NCBI RefSeq assembly: GCF_001704295.1
Contig: NZ_CP012334.1
Location: forward strand, 4,538,084 to 4,602,083
DNA: 64,000 nt
Direction: 5' to 3'
From: Bordetella sp. H567
Lineage (GTDB): Bacteria; Pseudomonadota; Gammaproteobacteria; Burkholderiales; Burkholderiaceae_B
How positions within the stretch are numbered: position 1 is the stretch's first letter; each line of letters starts with the position of its first letter. Below are positions 53,188 to 64,000 of the stretch, piece by piece. The notes under the pieces were generated by a model. It made no database searches and had not been told where the DNA came from. It saw nothing but the letters and a program-made list of their open reading frames with translations. The position numbers and the translations under genes are program-made.

Positions 53188-53982
53188 TCAGCTGTCGTAG
53201 CGCGGATAGCCGCCGGGCTCGGCGTCCAGCAGGCGCAGCATGGCGTGCCATTCCAGCTCGCCGTACGGGCGGCGCGTACCGGGCTGGTACAGGTGGGCGC
53301 TGCGCTCCAGGATGTCCTTGCCCGGCACGGCGACGTTTTCCAGGCCGCCGGCCATCGCGTCCACCTGCGCGCGGCAGGCCATTTCAAGCTGGTACATCAG
53401 GTTCAGCGCCTGCGGCACGGAGGCGCCGCACACCAGCAGCCCGTGGTTGCGCAGGATCATGGCGTTGTGCGGCCCCAGGTCGCGCACCAGGCGCTCCTGC
53501 TCGGCCAGGTCCACCGCGGGCCCTTCGAAGTCGTGATAGCCGATATGGCCATGAAAGCGCGAGGACGTCTGCGTGATCGGCAGCAGGCCGCAGCGCATGG
53601 CCGATATCGCCATGCCGGCGCGGGTGTGCGTATGGATGACGCAATGCACGTCGGGCCGCGCCCGATGGATGCAGCCGTGGATCACATAGCCGGACTTGTT
53701 GATGCCGTAGTCCGTGTCCGGCTTGCGCACCACATTGCCGTCCAGGTCGATTTCCACCAGGTTCGACGCCGTGATCTCCTTGTAGAGCAATCCATACAGG
53801 TTGATCAGCAGGTGGTCCTTCTTGCCGGGGATCTGCGCGGTGATGTGGTTGTAGATCATGTCGGTCATGCCGTAGCGATCCATCAACCGGTAGCAGGCGG
53901 CCAGGTCCTTGCGAACCTGCCATTCCGCGGGGTCCACCTCGTTCTTCAGCGAGGGAAAGTCAGTGCTGTAGCGGGCGTTCAT
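53188..53982 (-). CDS. class II aldolase/adducin family protein
   Basis: A 264-residue protein of the fuculose-aldolase/adducin fold. GMTDMIYNHITAQIPGKKDHLLINLYGLLYKEITASNLVEIDLDGNVV is the typical N-terminal half, and HRARPDVHCVIHTHTRAG carries the metal-binding HTH histidines. The third ligand is in AMILRNHGLLVCG. Most stand-alone members of this type in proteobacteria are of unknown specificity; some are decarboxylases or aldolases of sugar acids. GGAG precedes ATG 53982. Bug receptor 3 follows it, and a GcvA-like LysR gene is divergent across 177 bp. Confidence 0.9.
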   Translation of the reverse strand: MNARYSTDFPSLKNEVDPAEWQVRKDLAACYRLMDRYGMTDMIYNHITAQIPGKKDHLLINLYGLLYKEITASNLVEIDLDGNVVRKPDTDYGINKSGYVIHGCIHRARPDVHCVIHTHTRAGMAISAMRCGLLPITQTSSRFHGHIGYHDFEGPAVDLAEQERLVRDLGPHNAMILRNHGLLVCGASVPQALNLMYQLEMACRAQVDAMAGGLENVAVPGKDILERSAHLYQPGTRRPYGELEWHAMLRLLDAEPGGYPRYDS

Positions 53983-54006
53983 GCGCAGTCTCCTGTCCGA
54001 ACGTAG

Positions 54007-54018
54007 TAAAACTAATAC
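54007..54018. promoter_or_regulatory. CTAAT-type box 1, TAAAACTAATAC
   Basis: An AT-rich 12-mer lies just upstream of the aldolase start and is repeated exactly at 54139-54150. It holds CTAAT, the core bound by the LysR protein GcvA; the divergent regulator here is GcvA-like. Confidence 0.6.
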
Positions 54019-54138
54019 GTCGCGGGTTTGTCGTCGTGGTCGCCGCCCTCCGTAGCTGGAAAAGGAAGACGGTGAATCCGCCGATGTTAGGCATGCCTTG
54101 CCGTTCGCGCCATCGAGAAATTCTCAATGGGCGATGAA

Positions 54139-54150
54139 TAAAACTAATAC
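54139..54150. promoter_or_regulatory. CTAAT-type box 2, TAAAACTAATAC
   Basis: The second identical copy lies 10 bases upstream of the LysR start codon, 132 bp from the first and in the same orientation. Binding here could give autorepression while box 1 serves the aldolase promoter. Confidence 0.6.
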
Positions 54151-54159
54151 TATCGAGAC

Positions 54160-55056
54160 ATGAATCCGCAACTGCCCCCGCTGAACCCCTTGCGTGTCTT
54201 CGAGAGCGTAGCCCGCCATCTCAGCTTCACCGCCGCCGCGCAGGAGTTGCACATCACCCAGGGCGCGGTCAGCCACCAGATCAAGACGCTCGAAACCTGG
54301 CTGGGTTTTCCGCTGCTCGAACGCGGCGGGCGGCGCCTGCGCCTGACGCGCGGCGGCGAAAGCTATGCCGCGTCCTTGTCCCATGCGTTCGCCCAGATAT
54401 CCAGCGCGACGCGCGAGCTCGTTTCCGCGGGCGCCAAGCAGGTGCTGACGGTGCGCGGGCACACCACGCTGTTCGTGCGCTGGCTGATTCCCCTGATCCC
54501 CGCCTTCCAGGCCGCGCATCCGGACATCAACATCAAGCTCACCGCCAGCGTCGAGGGCGTGGACTTCAAGCGCGAGAACGCCGACATGGGCATCATCTAC
54601 GGCGACGGGCCGTGGGAAGGGCTGCGCAACGACCTGCTGTTCAGCGATGCCTTGACGCCGGTCATGGCGCCGGAACTGGCGGCCCGGCTGCCGCGCCCCT
54701 GTACGACCGAGGCCTTGCTGGAACTGCCGCTGCTGCATTCCAACCGCCGGCCGCAGCACTGGCCCGACTGGATACGGCTGGCAGGCGCCCATCGCGGCTT
54801 GGCGGTGGGCGACATGTACTACGAGGATCTCAGCATCATCTACCAATGCGCCACCGAAGGCCTGGGCGTGGCGCTGGGGCAGTTGCGCTACCTGGAAAAA
54901 GACCTGGGCCAGGGCCGCCTGGTCGCGCCCCACCCCCTGGTGCTGCGCCGTCCACGCGGCTATCACCTGGTCTGCCCGCAAAGCCGCGCGGACGAACCGA
55001 AAATCGCCTGCTTCCGGGAATGGCTGGTGGCGCGCGCGGCCGAAGGGTCCGCGTAA
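54160..55056 (+). CDS. LysR-family regulator, GcvA type
   Basis: A 298-residue regulator. The start PPLNPLRVFESVARHLSFTAAAQELHITQGAVSHQIKTLETWLGFPLLERGGRRLRLT is the GcvA/AmpR subgroup pattern. The effector domain has GHTTLFVRWLIPLIPAFQAAHPDINIKLTAS and ADMGIIYGDGPWEGL, again as in GcvA. It is divergent from the aldolase-Bug operon and shares with it two identical CTAAT boxes, so control of that operon and of itself is inferred. The effector is unknown. Confidence 0.92.
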   Translation: MNPQLPPLNPLRVFESVARHLSFTAAAQELHITQGAVSHQIKTLETWLGFPLLERGGRRLRLTRGGESYAASLSHAFAQISSATRELVSAGAKQVLTVRGHTTLFVRWLIPLIPAFQAAHPDINIKLTASVEGVDFKRENADMGIIYGDGPWEGLRNDLLFSDALTPVMAPELAARLPRPCTTEALLELPLLHSNRRPQHWPDWIRLAGAHRGLAVGDMYYEDLSIIYQCATEGLGVALGQLRYLEKDLGQGRLVAPHPLVLRRPRGYHLVCPQSRADEPKIACFREWLVARAAEGSA

Positions 55057-55222
55057 AAGCCCACGCTGGCGCACGCCATGCCGACAAATGGCCCTCATCG
55101 TCAAGGACGTATCGCATGGGTGACGTACGCGCGAACGATCCTGGGGATGCGCCCGATGGCGGGGGCGGGGCTTTTGCGCCATAGTGGCTGGCGCCGCCGT
55201 GACGCAAGCCCGCCCTCGCCCC

Positions 55223-56119
55223 ATGCTCAATACCGCACTGAAATACTTCCTGGAAGTGGTCAACAATGGATCGCTGACGATCGCCGCCCACTCCCTGCAC
55301 GTGGCGCCTTCGGCGGTCAGCCGCATGATCCGCAAGCTGGAGGACGAATACGGCACCGTGCTGTTCGACCGCCATGCCAGGGGCATGGTGTTGACCGAAT
55401 CCGGCCAGCTGATGGCCGCCTATGCGCGGCGCGCGCATCTGGACGCGGAGCGGGCGCGGTCGGACGTGCGCGACCTGAGCCGGCTCGGCCAGCGCATGGT
55501 GAAGATCTCGGCCAACCAGGCCTTCGGCCGCGAACTGCTGCCGCGCCTGATCGGCGAGTTCCGCAAGACGGAACCCAGCGTGCATTTCCAGCTGAACATC
55601 CTGCAGTCGGAAGAGATCAACCGCCGCGTGCGCGAGGGCAAGGATGACATCGGCGTCAGCTACAGCCTGTCGGCGCCGGAAGGCGTGCAGATCCAGCACG
55701 TGGGCATCCTGCCGGTGTGCGCCGTGATGCCGCCGCATCATCCGTTGGCTACGCGGGCCTTCCTGTCCATGCAGGAGATCGCCGATTATCCGGTCGCCTT
55801 GATGGGGCACGGCAGCACCATCCGCTTCATCGTCGACCTGTGCTGCATGCACGAGGACATCGAGCTGAATGTCGTGATGACCAGCAACAACATGGGCGCG
55901 TTGCAAAATCTCAGCCGCAACTACGGGCCCATCATCTTCGGCAGCCGGCTGACGGTGCTGGCCGGGATCCAGCGCGGCGAGCTGGTCGCCGTGCCGCTGA
56001 CCAATACCGACCTGCACCAGCGCCACTTCCATATCCAGACCATGCTGGGGCGGGAGCTGCCGTCCAGCGTCATGCGCATCGTGCAGGCCATCGTGCGGGA
56101 CGTGACACTGGCCGCATAA
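55223..56119 (+). CDS. LysR-family transcriptional regulator
   Basis: About 298 residues. The winged helix reads LNTALKYFLEVVNNGSLTIAAHSLHVAPSAVSRMIRKLEDEYGTVLFDRHARG, and the effector domain includes MVKISANQAFGRELLPRLIGEFRK and LPVCAVMPPHHPLATRAFLSM. The start is uncertain: ATG 55223 is used, while GTG 55199 and GTG 55184 would add 8 or 13 residues, and none has a good ribosome site. It follows the GcvA-like gene in the same direction and converges with the M81 gene. With no divergent partner its target is open; the peptide-uptake operon is a candidate. Confidence 0.88.
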   Translation: MLNTALKYFLEVVNNGSLTIAAHSLHVAPSAVSRMIRKLEDEYGTVLFDRHARGMVLTESGQLMAAYARRAHLDAERARSDVRDLSRLGQRMVKISANQAFGRELLPRLIGEFRKTEPSVHFQLNILQSEEINRRVREGKDDIGVSYSLSAPEGVQIQHVGILPVCAVMPPHHPLATRAFLSMQEIADYPVALMGHGSTIRFIVDLCCMHEDIELNVVMTSNNMGALQNLSRNYGPIIFGSRLTVLAGIQRGELVAVPLTNTDLHQRHFHIQTMLGRELPSSVMRIVQAIVRDVTLAA

Positions 56120-56215
56120 GGCCGGGGGGGCGCTGGACCGAATCGCCCGATCACGGTGCGGAAGGCGGGTTTGGCGAGGCACCGGCGGTGGCGCGCGGGC
56201 CCCGCCGAACGGCGC

Positions 56216-57757
56216 TTATCCGGCTTCGGCCCCCCAGTCGGGTTCGCGCCAGGTCACGTCCGCATCTATGGGCCAGACCGGCCGCGGCAAGCGCCGGAAA
56301 TTCACACGCTTGAGGTTCGGCGTCGTCAGCCCGGGGCTGTCCACGTCGTGGATACGGTCGGGGCTGAAGAATTCGTCGAAGCCGGCGCGGTAGTGTCCGC
56401 GGCTCTTCACGATCAGGTTCTTGACGGTCGCGATATCGATGCCGTGCATTTCCACGATGCGCGGCTCGGCCAGCTGGCGGCGCAGGCTGCCGACGATGAC
56501 GCGCAGGCCGGAATCCTCCAGCTGCAGCAGCGCGCTGGGCCCCAGCGAAAACTTGCGGCCGCGCATGACGCCGCGGCGCCCTTCGCCTTCGCCGTCGGTC
56601 AACCGCAATACCTTGGCGCGCGCCTCGAAGCGCTTGGAAAATTCCGATTCCTGGCGGTTGAACACCGCATCGAAGACCTGTCCCTCGCCCAGCGCATGGG
56701 CCTGCGCCGCCAGATCCGGGTCCACGAACACGCCCAGCACGGTGCCCGGGACGCGCGCCTGGTGGAACGCCGCAAGCAGCCAGGACGTGTTGCCGCGCCC
56801 GCCCCCGCCGGGGTTGTCCGCCACGTCGGCGAACAGCAGCGGCACGGAGGAAGCCTGGGCCATGGCCACGGCGCGGTCCACGGCGATCATGTCCGGCTCG
56901 TAGCGGTGGCGGTCGTTCCAGGCGGCGCGCGCCAGGGCCAGCGCCGTGCGCCGCGCCGCGGCCAGGTCCCCGCGCGCCGTCACATTGATCGTCAGGCCGC
57001 ATTTCGGGATATCGGCGAACACGAAGCCGCCTACCACCGACACGTTGGCGATCGGCCCCTGCCCCGCCGGGGTCATGCACGCCTCGGCCTGTTTGATCAG
57101 GTCGGCGTAAGGCCCTTCGCGCGTGCCCAGCGTGACCGACGGCGGAGTCAAGGGCAGGCGGATATGCGCCGTGGCGGTCTTCATGCCGGCCAGCATCTCG
57201 TGCAGCAGGTCGGCGGCTTCCGCGGCGCGTTCGCGCTGGTCGACATGGGGATTGGTACGGTACGCGATCAGCGCGTCCAGCGCGTCGACGGTCGCCGCCG
57301 ATACATTGGCATGCAGGTCATGCGTGGCGATGATGGGCACGTCCGGCCCGACCATCTCGCGCAGCATCGTCGCCAGCGCGGCTTCCGTATCGTCCTCGGT
57401 TTCCGCGGAGGATGCGCCATGGTTGGCGACATACACCGCATCCACCGGCAACAGGGCCTGCAGGCGCTCCCGCGTTTCGCGCATGAAGGTGGACCACACC
57501 GATGCGCTGGCCGGGCCGCCCGGCGGCGCGCCGATCACGATCAGCGGCAGCGGCTGCCAGGGCCCCAGCTCGTCCATGCGCGCGTAGAAGCCGGGCAGCT
57601 CGCTGGGCAGGTGGCTGACCTGGCGCGCCAGCGTGCTGATGCGGTCTCCTTCTTCCCAGCACTGCGCACGAAAATCGGCTTCCACCGACACCGGGGCAAA
57701 GGCATTGGATTCCAGGTGCAAGCCCAGCACGGCAACGCGGGGACCGGATGCATTCAT
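56216..57757 (-). CDS. M81-family metallopeptidase (MlrC-like), second copy
   Basis: A 513-residue paralogue of the M81 protein at 20894. Family blocks are RVAVLGLHLESNAFAPVSV, AVYVANHGASSAETEDD, PIIATHDLHANVSAATVDAL, YRTNPHVDQRERAAEAADLLHEML and LFADVADNPGGGGRGNTSWLL. The last block has Asp-Asn-Pro-Gly where the first copy has DHGDNCNSGGTCD. ATG 57757 is chosen because GGAG lies 7 bases upstream; ATG 57769 would overlap that site. It follows the peptide-receptor gene by 15 bp and is the last gene of the ABC operon, so it probably cleaves what that system imports. Confidence 0.9.
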   Translation of the reverse strand: MNASGPRVAVLGLHLESNAFAPVSVEADFRAQCWEEGDRISTLARQVSHLPSELPGFYARMDELGPWQPLPLIVIGAPPGGPASASVWSTFMRETRERLQALLPVDAVYVANHGASSAETEDDTEAALATMLREMVGPDVPIIATHDLHANVSAATVDALDALIAYRTNPHVDQRERAAEAADLLHEMLAGMKTATAHIRLPLTPPSVTLGTREGPYADLIKQAEACMTPAGQGPIANVSVVGGFVFADIPKCGLTINVTARGDLAAARRTALALARAAWNDRHRYEPDMIAVDRAVAMAQASSVPLLFADVADNPGGGGRGNTSWLLAAFHQARVPGTVLGVFVDPDLAAQAHALGEGQVFDAVFNRQESEFSKRFEARAKVLRLTDGEGEGRRGVMRGRKFSLGPSALLQLEDSGLRVIVGSLRRQLAEPRIVEMHGIDIATVKNLIVKSRGHYRAGFDEFFSPDRIHDVDSPGLTTPNLKRVNFRRLPRPVWPIDADVTWREPDWGAEAG

Positions 57758-57772
57758 GTTCGTCTCCATGGC

Positions 57773-59362
57773 TCAGGCCTTGTGGGCGGTATAGAACAGC
57801 GGCAGCTGCGGCTGGAAATCCTTCCATTCGGCGCCGTAGGCGCTGACCTGGTAGCTGGCGCCCAGGGGGATGTAGGGCACGTCCTCGATCACCTGCAGCT
57901 GGATCTGCTCGCAGATCTTCTTCTGCGCGGCGAGGTCGGGCGCATTGAACCAATCCTGTCGCAGCTGTTCCAGCCTGGGGCTGTCGGGCCAGCCCCACCA
58001 CGCCGCCTTGCCGTTGCCGCGCAGCGCCAGGTGCCCGGCCGGGTCCAGGTTGTTGGGGCCGGTCAGGCCGGTGAAGGCGACGTTCCAGCCGCCCTTGGAC
58101 GGCGCATCCTGGTTGTTGCGGCGCTGTACCGCCGTGCCCCAGTCCATGGTCTGCACGTCGACGTTCAGGCCGACGCGCTTGAACAGGTCCGCGGTGACCA
58201 GCGCGGCGGCGTGATACGCGGGGAAATCGGCCGGGTCGATCAGGACGATGGCCTCGCCCTTGTAGCCGGCGGCCTTGATCAGCGCGCGCACCTTGTCCAG
58301 GTCGCGCTTGCCGGTCAACTTGTCCATGCCGGCCTCGGTCGCCATGGGCGTGCCCTCCACGAAGACGCCCATGCGGTCGCTCCAGTACTCCTTGAACTCC
58401 GTGCCGTTGATGGCCGTCATGTAGTCGGTCTGGTTGATCGACGCCAGCACCGCGCGGCGCATCAGCACGTTGTTGAACGGCGGCTGCAGGTGATTGAAGC
58501 GCAGGATCGCGACGGTGGGCAGGCTGCGCTTGAGCAGGGCGATGGAGGGGTCGGCCTTCAGCACGCCGAGGAAATCGTTGTCGACGGCCTCCACGCCATC
58601 CACTTCATGCGCCTGCAAGGCGGCGATGGCGGTGGCCCGGTCGGGCACGACGCTCCAGCGCACCTCGTCCATATGCGCGATCTTGGGCCCGGCGCTGAAC
58701 TGCGGCGGGAAGCTGTCCTTGCGCGGCACATAGCCGGCGAACTTCTCATAGACGACGCGCGAGCCCGATACCCACTGCTCGCGCATGAAGCGGAAGGGGC
58801 CGCTGCCTATCATCTCGGTGACCGGCTTGTCATCCGGGCCCTTGGCCAGGCGTTCGGGCATGATGGCCGCCATGCTGCCGGTCTGCCGCCCCAGGGCGTG
58901 CAGCAGCAAGGGAAAGGGCTTCTTCAACTTGAACTGCAGCTGCTTGTCGTTCACCGCGGTCAGCTCGGCGGTCGCCGCCATCAACGATTTGCCCATCAGG
59001 TCGCGCAGCGCCCAGCGATGCAGGCTGGCGACCGCATCCTGTGCGCGCACGGGCGAACCGTCATGAAATACCAGCTGGTCCCGCAGCGTGATCACCCAGC
59101 GCAGGCCGTCGGCATCCATTTCATGGCCGGACGCCATCTGCGGATGCGGCTGGTAGTCGTTGTCCATCCCATAGAGCGTATCGAACACCATCTGCGCGTG
59201 ATTCTGCGTGATCGTGGCGGTGGTAAAGGTGGGGTCCAGCAACGTCAGGTCGGTTTGCGGAATCCAGCGGAACTCGACGCGCGGCGCGGCCCGCAGATAG
59301 CCCGGCAGCGCCAGGGTCGCCGCGCTGGCGGAAGTGGTGATCAGGAATTGCCTACGGTCCAT
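57773..59362 (-). CDS. ABC transporter peptide-type substrate-binding protein (family 5), Tat-exported
   Basis: A 529-residue periplasmic receptor of the DppA/OppA family. The leader MDRRQFLITTSASAATLALPGYLRAA has a twin-arginine motif, so export is probably by Tat. PQTDLTLLDPTFTTATITQNHAQMVFDTLYGMD, WVITLRDQLVFHDGSPVRAQDAVASLHRW and MRRAVLASINQTDYM are family blocks. GGAG precedes ATG 59362. It sits between the fused ATPase gene (146 bp upstream) and the M81 gene. Family members bind peptides, nickel, glutathione or sugars; the ligand here is not known. Confidence 0.93.
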   Translation of the reverse strand: MDRRQFLITTSASAATLALPGYLRAAPRVEFRWIPQTDLTLLDPTFTTATITQNHAQMVFDTLYGMDNDYQPHPQMASGHEMDADGLRWVITLRDQLVFHDGSPVRAQDAVASLHRWALRDLMGKSLMAATAELTAVNDKQLQFKLKKPFPLLLHALGRQTGSMAAIMPERLAKGPDDKPVTEMIGSGPFRFMREQWVSGSRVVYEKFAGYVPRKDSFPPQFSAGPKIAHMDEVRWSVVPDRATAIAALQAHEVDGVEAVDNDFLGVLKADPSIALLKRSLPTVAILRFNHLQPPFNNVLMRRAVLASINQTDYMTAINGTEFKEYWSDRMGVFVEGTPMATEAGMDKLTGKRDLDKVRALIKAAGYKGEAIVLIDPADFPAYHAAALVTADLFKRVGLNVDVQTMDWGTAVQRRNNQDAPSKGGWNVAFTGLTGPNNLDPAGHLALRGNGKAAWWGWPDSPRLEQLRQDWFNAPDLAAQKKICEQIQLQVIEDVPYIPLGASYQVSAYGAEWKDFQPQLPLFYTAHKA

Positions 59363-59508
59363 GTTCTGCTCCGGTTCGAGAGGAATGACCCAATACAAGG
59401 CCGACTAGGCCGGCCGCCGGATGGCGCGCCAGGAAAGTCCACGGCCCGCTTGCCCGCGACGCGGGTGTAACCACTACGGCGCGCCAACCCGCGGCGCGGC
59501 ATGCACGC

Positions 59509-61587
<2,079 letters not shown>

Positions 61588-61589
61588 GG

Positions 61590-62423
61590 TCAGATCCTTT
61601 TCGCCATGCGCGGATCGATGGCGTCGCGCAGGCCGTCGCCCAGCATATTGACGGCCAATATCGTGATCGACAGGAAGACCGCCGGAAAGGCGATCAGGTA
61701 AGGCTTGATCTGCCACAGCGCGCGGCCTTCGGCCATGATGTTGCCCCACGATGGCGTGGCCGGCGGCACGCCGGCGCCGATGAAGGACAGTCCCGCCTCC
61801 GCCAGGATGGCGACGCCGCAGATATAGGTGGCCTGCACGGTCAGCGGCCCGATGGTGTTGGGCAGGATGTGGCGCAGCACCACGCGCAGCCGGCTGGCGC
61901 CCGCGGCCACGGCGGATTCCACATAGGGCTGTTCGCGCAGCGACAGCACCACGCCGCGCACCAGGCGAACCACGCGCGGGATTTCCGCCAGCGTGATGGC
62001 GAAGATCACGTTGTGCAGGGACGCGCGGCTCAACGAGATCAGCGCGATGGCCAGCAGGATGGTCGGGATGGACATGAAACCGTCCATGATGCGCATGGCG
62101 ACGGCATCGATCCAGCGCACGAAGCCCGCCGCGAGGCCGATCGCCACGCCGGCGACCGTCGAGAGGATGGCCACCGTGAAGCCCACGATCAGCGATACGC
62201 GCGCGCCGTAGATGACGCGCGAATAGACGTCGCGCCCAAGCAGATCGGTACCGAACCAGAAGCGCTCGCTGGGCGGCCGCGTCCGGTTGATCGGGGACAG
62301 CGCCGTCGGGTCCACGGTATGCAGCCACGGCGCGCACACCGCCACCAGCGCCAACAGCAGCAGAAGCACCCCACCCATGGCGATGGTGGGATGCTCGCGC
62401 ATCATCTTGAAGAACGCGCGCAT
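61590..62423 (-). CDS. peptide-type ABC permease (DppC-like)
   Basis: A 277-residue permease with about six helices. The DppC/OppC N terminus is followed by [33 protein letters not shown], the typical block, and the cytoplasmic EAA loop [28 protein letters not shown]. The C terminus is [22 protein letters not shown]. Its ATG overlaps the last base of the upstream permease's stop codon (TGATG), showing translational coupling. It forms the pore with the DppB-like subunit. Confidence 0.95.
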   Translation of the reverse strand: MRAFFKMMREHPTIAMGGVLLLLLALVAVCAPWLHTVDPTALSPINRTRPPSERFWFGTDLLGRDVYSRVIYGARVSLIVGFTVAILSTVAGVAIGLAAGFVRWIDAVAMRIMDGFMSIPTILLAIALISLSRASLHNVIFAITLAEIPRVVRLVRGVVLSLREQPYVESAVAAGASRLRVVLRHILPNTIGPLTVQATYICGVAILAEAGLSFIGAGVPPATPSWGNIMAEGRALWQIKPYLIAFPAVFLSITILAVNMLGDGLRDAIDPRMAKRI

Positions 62424-63364
62424 CAGTATTTGATCCTTGGATCGAAGACGCGATAGAGCAAGTCCACCGCCAGGTTGATCAGCACATACATGAAGCTGAA
62501 CAGCAGGATCACCCCCTGGATCACCGGATAGTCCCGGCGCAGGATGGCGTCCACCGTCAGGCGCCCGAGCCCCGGTATGGAGAACACGGTTTCGGTGATC
62601 ACGGTGCCGCTGATCAACAGCGCCACGCCGCTGCCGATCACGGTCAGGATGGGTACGGCGGCATTCTTCAGTGCATGGCGGAACAACAGGCTGCGATCGT
62701 GCACGCCTTTCGCGCGCGCGGTGCGCACATAATCCTGCGACAGCGTCTCCAGCAGCGTCGCGCGGGTGATGCGCGTGATCAGCGCGATATACACACTGCC
62801 CAGCGCCAGCGCGGGCAGCACCAGCGTGTACAGCGACGGCCACAGGCCGCGCGCCAGCGGCACGTAGCCCTGCACCGGAAACCAGCGCAGCTGCAGTCCC
62901 AGCACCCAGGCCAGCAGGTAGCCCACCACGAAGGAAGGGATGGAAAACCCCAGCACCGCGCTCAGCATGATGCCGCGGTCCTGCCAGGCGTTGTGCCGCC
63001 ATGCCGCCAGCGCGCCCAGCGGCACGGCAACCGCCACGGACAGGATCAGCGTCATGATCATCAGGCTGAAGGTCGGCGCCAGCCGCTGGCCGACCATGTA
63101 GCTGACGGGCTGGCTGGTGAACAGCGACGTACCCAGGTCGCCGTGCAGCACCGCCCATATCCAGTGCCCGAAGCGAAGCAGGAAGGGCTGGTCCAGGCCC
63201 AAGGTGGCCCGGATGCGCGCAATGTCCTGTGCCGTGGCGTCCTCGCCCGCCAGCAGCGCGGCGGGATCGCCCGGCGCCAGGTCCAGCAGCGCGAAGACGA
63301 ATAGCGCGACGAACAGCATGACCGGCAGCGTGGCGAGCAGTCGGCGCAGGATGTACGAGAACAT
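62423..63364 (-). CDS. peptide-type ABC permease (DppB-like)
   Basis: A 313-residue permease. It starts [35 protein letters not shown], as in DppB/OppB. The periplasmic stretch [35 protein letters not shown] and the EAA loop [32 protein letters not shown] are conserved. The final [23 protein letters not shown] is also typical. It is the first gene of the visible ABC operon. The amidase gene ends 245 bp upstream in the same direction. Confidence 0.95.
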   Translation of the reverse strand: MFSYILRRLLATLPVMLFVALFVFALLDLAPGDPAALLAGEDATAQDIARIRATLGLDQPFLLRFGHWIWAVLHGDLGTSLFTSQPVSYMVGQRLAPTFSLMIMTLILSVAVAVPLGALAAWRHNAWQDRGIMLSAVLGFSIPSFVVGYLLAWVLGLQLRWFPVQGYVPLARGLWPSLYTLVLPALALGSVYIALITRITRATLLETLSQDYVRTARAKGVHDRSLLFRHALKNAAVPILTVIGSGVALLISGTVITETVFSIPGLGRLTVDAILRRDYPVIQGVILLFSFMYVLINLAVDLLYRVFDPRIKY

Positions 63365-63609
63365 CGGACCTCGTTGGGAAGCGCCGGGGAGTGCCGCGGC
63401 GCCCTGGCGGCGTCGCGACGTCCCGGCGGAACGCAGGGTTTGCGCGGTGCAAAAATTCTAGGGTTGGCGCGGCGCACGCAGCAATTTCAATATTCGCGCG
63501 CGCCCGTTGCCGAAATTAGAACAGCCCGCAAAGCCAATGAACACGCGGCTCTCCGGTCTGTACGTAGTGGCCCTGATGGGGATATCCCCAGGATGGGCAG
63601 GTTCCCGCT
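63365..63609. other. 245-bp region between amidase and peptide-transport genes
   Basis: No gene or clear terminator is seen. The stretch around 63455-63540 is less GC-rich (TTTCAATATTCGCGC, CCGAAATTAGAACAGC) and is the likely promoter zone of the ABC operon. Confidence 0.4.
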
Positions 63610-64000
63610 TCAAACCGCCACGTCGACCGAATCGGCCGCGCGCGGCCCGGCGCCGGAGCCCTGCACCAGGGCCGCTTCCGGCGGCGCGGTCACGATGCCG
63701 GTGCGGAAATCCACCGGCGGCTGCGCGCGCAGGCGATCCAGGTCCGGAAGCGGCCGGGCCAGCGCCGGATCGCGGGCCCAGGCCCACTCCAGCGATTTGC
63801 AGATTTCCAGCAGCGCCAGGTCCTGGCGGAAGCCGGCGATGACCTGCATGCCGAATGGCATGCCCGCATGATCGCGCCCGCAAGGCATGGACAGCGCGGG
63901 GTTGGTCATCAAGGTCACGACATAGGTCAGCGCCAGCCAGCGGTAATAGTTCTCCTGGGGCTTGCCGTTGATGCGGTCCAGCGCAAGCTGCGTCCACGGG
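63610..64000 (-). CDS. amidase signature family protein, C-terminal fragment
   Basis: The gene enters from the right edge; the last 129 residues are visible, ending at 63610. LALTYVVTLMTNPALSMPCGRDHAGMPFGMQVIAGFRQDLALLEICKSLEWA is the standard C-terminal block of amidase-signature enzymes such as amidases, AtzF and GatA-like proteins. The catalytic Ser-cisSer-Lys region lies outside the window. With the peptide ABC operon and M81 peptidase downstream on the same strand, it may take part in breaking down an imported amide. The substrate cannot be told. Confidence 0.88.
   Translation of the reverse strand, partial: PWTQLALDRINGKPQENYYRWLALTYVVTLMTNPALSMPCGRDHAGMPFGMQVIAGFRQDLALLEICKSLEWAWARDPALARPLPDLDRLRAQPPVDFRTGIVTAPPEAALVQGSGAGPRAADSVDVAV

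Noticed and set aside
56156-59470. A 1104-codon plus-strand open frame opposite the M81 and receptor genes
   Set aside because: It spans two unrelated conserved genes and their gap on the opposite strand and has no recognisable domain.

Overview
The window is GC-rich, densely coded and lacks rRNA or tRNA genes that I can see. The gene content points to a betaproteobacterium of the family Alcaligenaceae, most like Bordetella or Achromobacter. The reasons are three stand-alone Bug (TctC-type) solute receptors, two pertactin-like autotransporters, many LysR regulators next to small catabolic loci, and short poly-C/poly-G tracts. This assignment is inference from gene content; no marker gene is present.

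Layout. 1-8.8 kb: the start of a PAS chemotaxis receptor, an exported small protein, WrbA, a ketopantoate-reductase-like enzyme, a DUF445 protein, a lipoprotein, an N-carbamoyl-D-amino-acid hydrolase, a two-domain protein with a 50-fold Ser-Pro linker and a divergent LecB-like lectin domain, and an SGNH hydrolase. 8.8-18 kb: an OpgC-type acyltransferase, a CSS-EAL c-di-GMP phosphodiesterase, a DHA2 drug exporter, a DUF378 protein, an AEC transporter with a divergent LysR regulator, and an ABC exporter. 18-20.8 kb: a gene-free repeat island between two convergent genes. It holds two 201-bp structured elements in inverted orientation, a tandem 166-167-bp repeat with hairpins, and an IS256-family element inside that array with an 8-bp target duplication.

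20.9-29.8 kb: a branched-chain-type ABC uptake operon (receptor, LivHMGF) joined to an M20 carbamoylase/amidase and an M81 metallopeptidase. A FadR-type regulator is divergent, and a palindromic operator lies upstream of the receptor. 29.9-31.1 kb: an unknown gene broken by a frameshift at a C6 run. 31.2-40 kb: an RND efflux operon (outer-membrane channel, adaptor, pump), a heavy-metal-type two-component system, and periplasmic Cu,Zn superoxide dismutase. 40.7-47.5 kb: two tandem paralogous autotransporters with different linkers, a C8 run upstream of the first and a G8 run inside the second.

47.7-56.1 kb: three Bug receptors, an amidohydrolase, a class II aldolase and three LysR regulators. 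56.2-64 kb: an oligopeptide-type ABC operon (two permeases, a fused double ATPase, a Tat-exported receptor) with a second M81 metallopeptidase, and the end of an amidase upstream.

Taken together this is a chromosomal region for scavenging amides, carbamoyl amino acids, peptides and carboxylates, with surface-protein and efflux genes between. The most unusual features are the 18-20.8 kb repeat island and the Ser-Pro-linked lectin-like protein.
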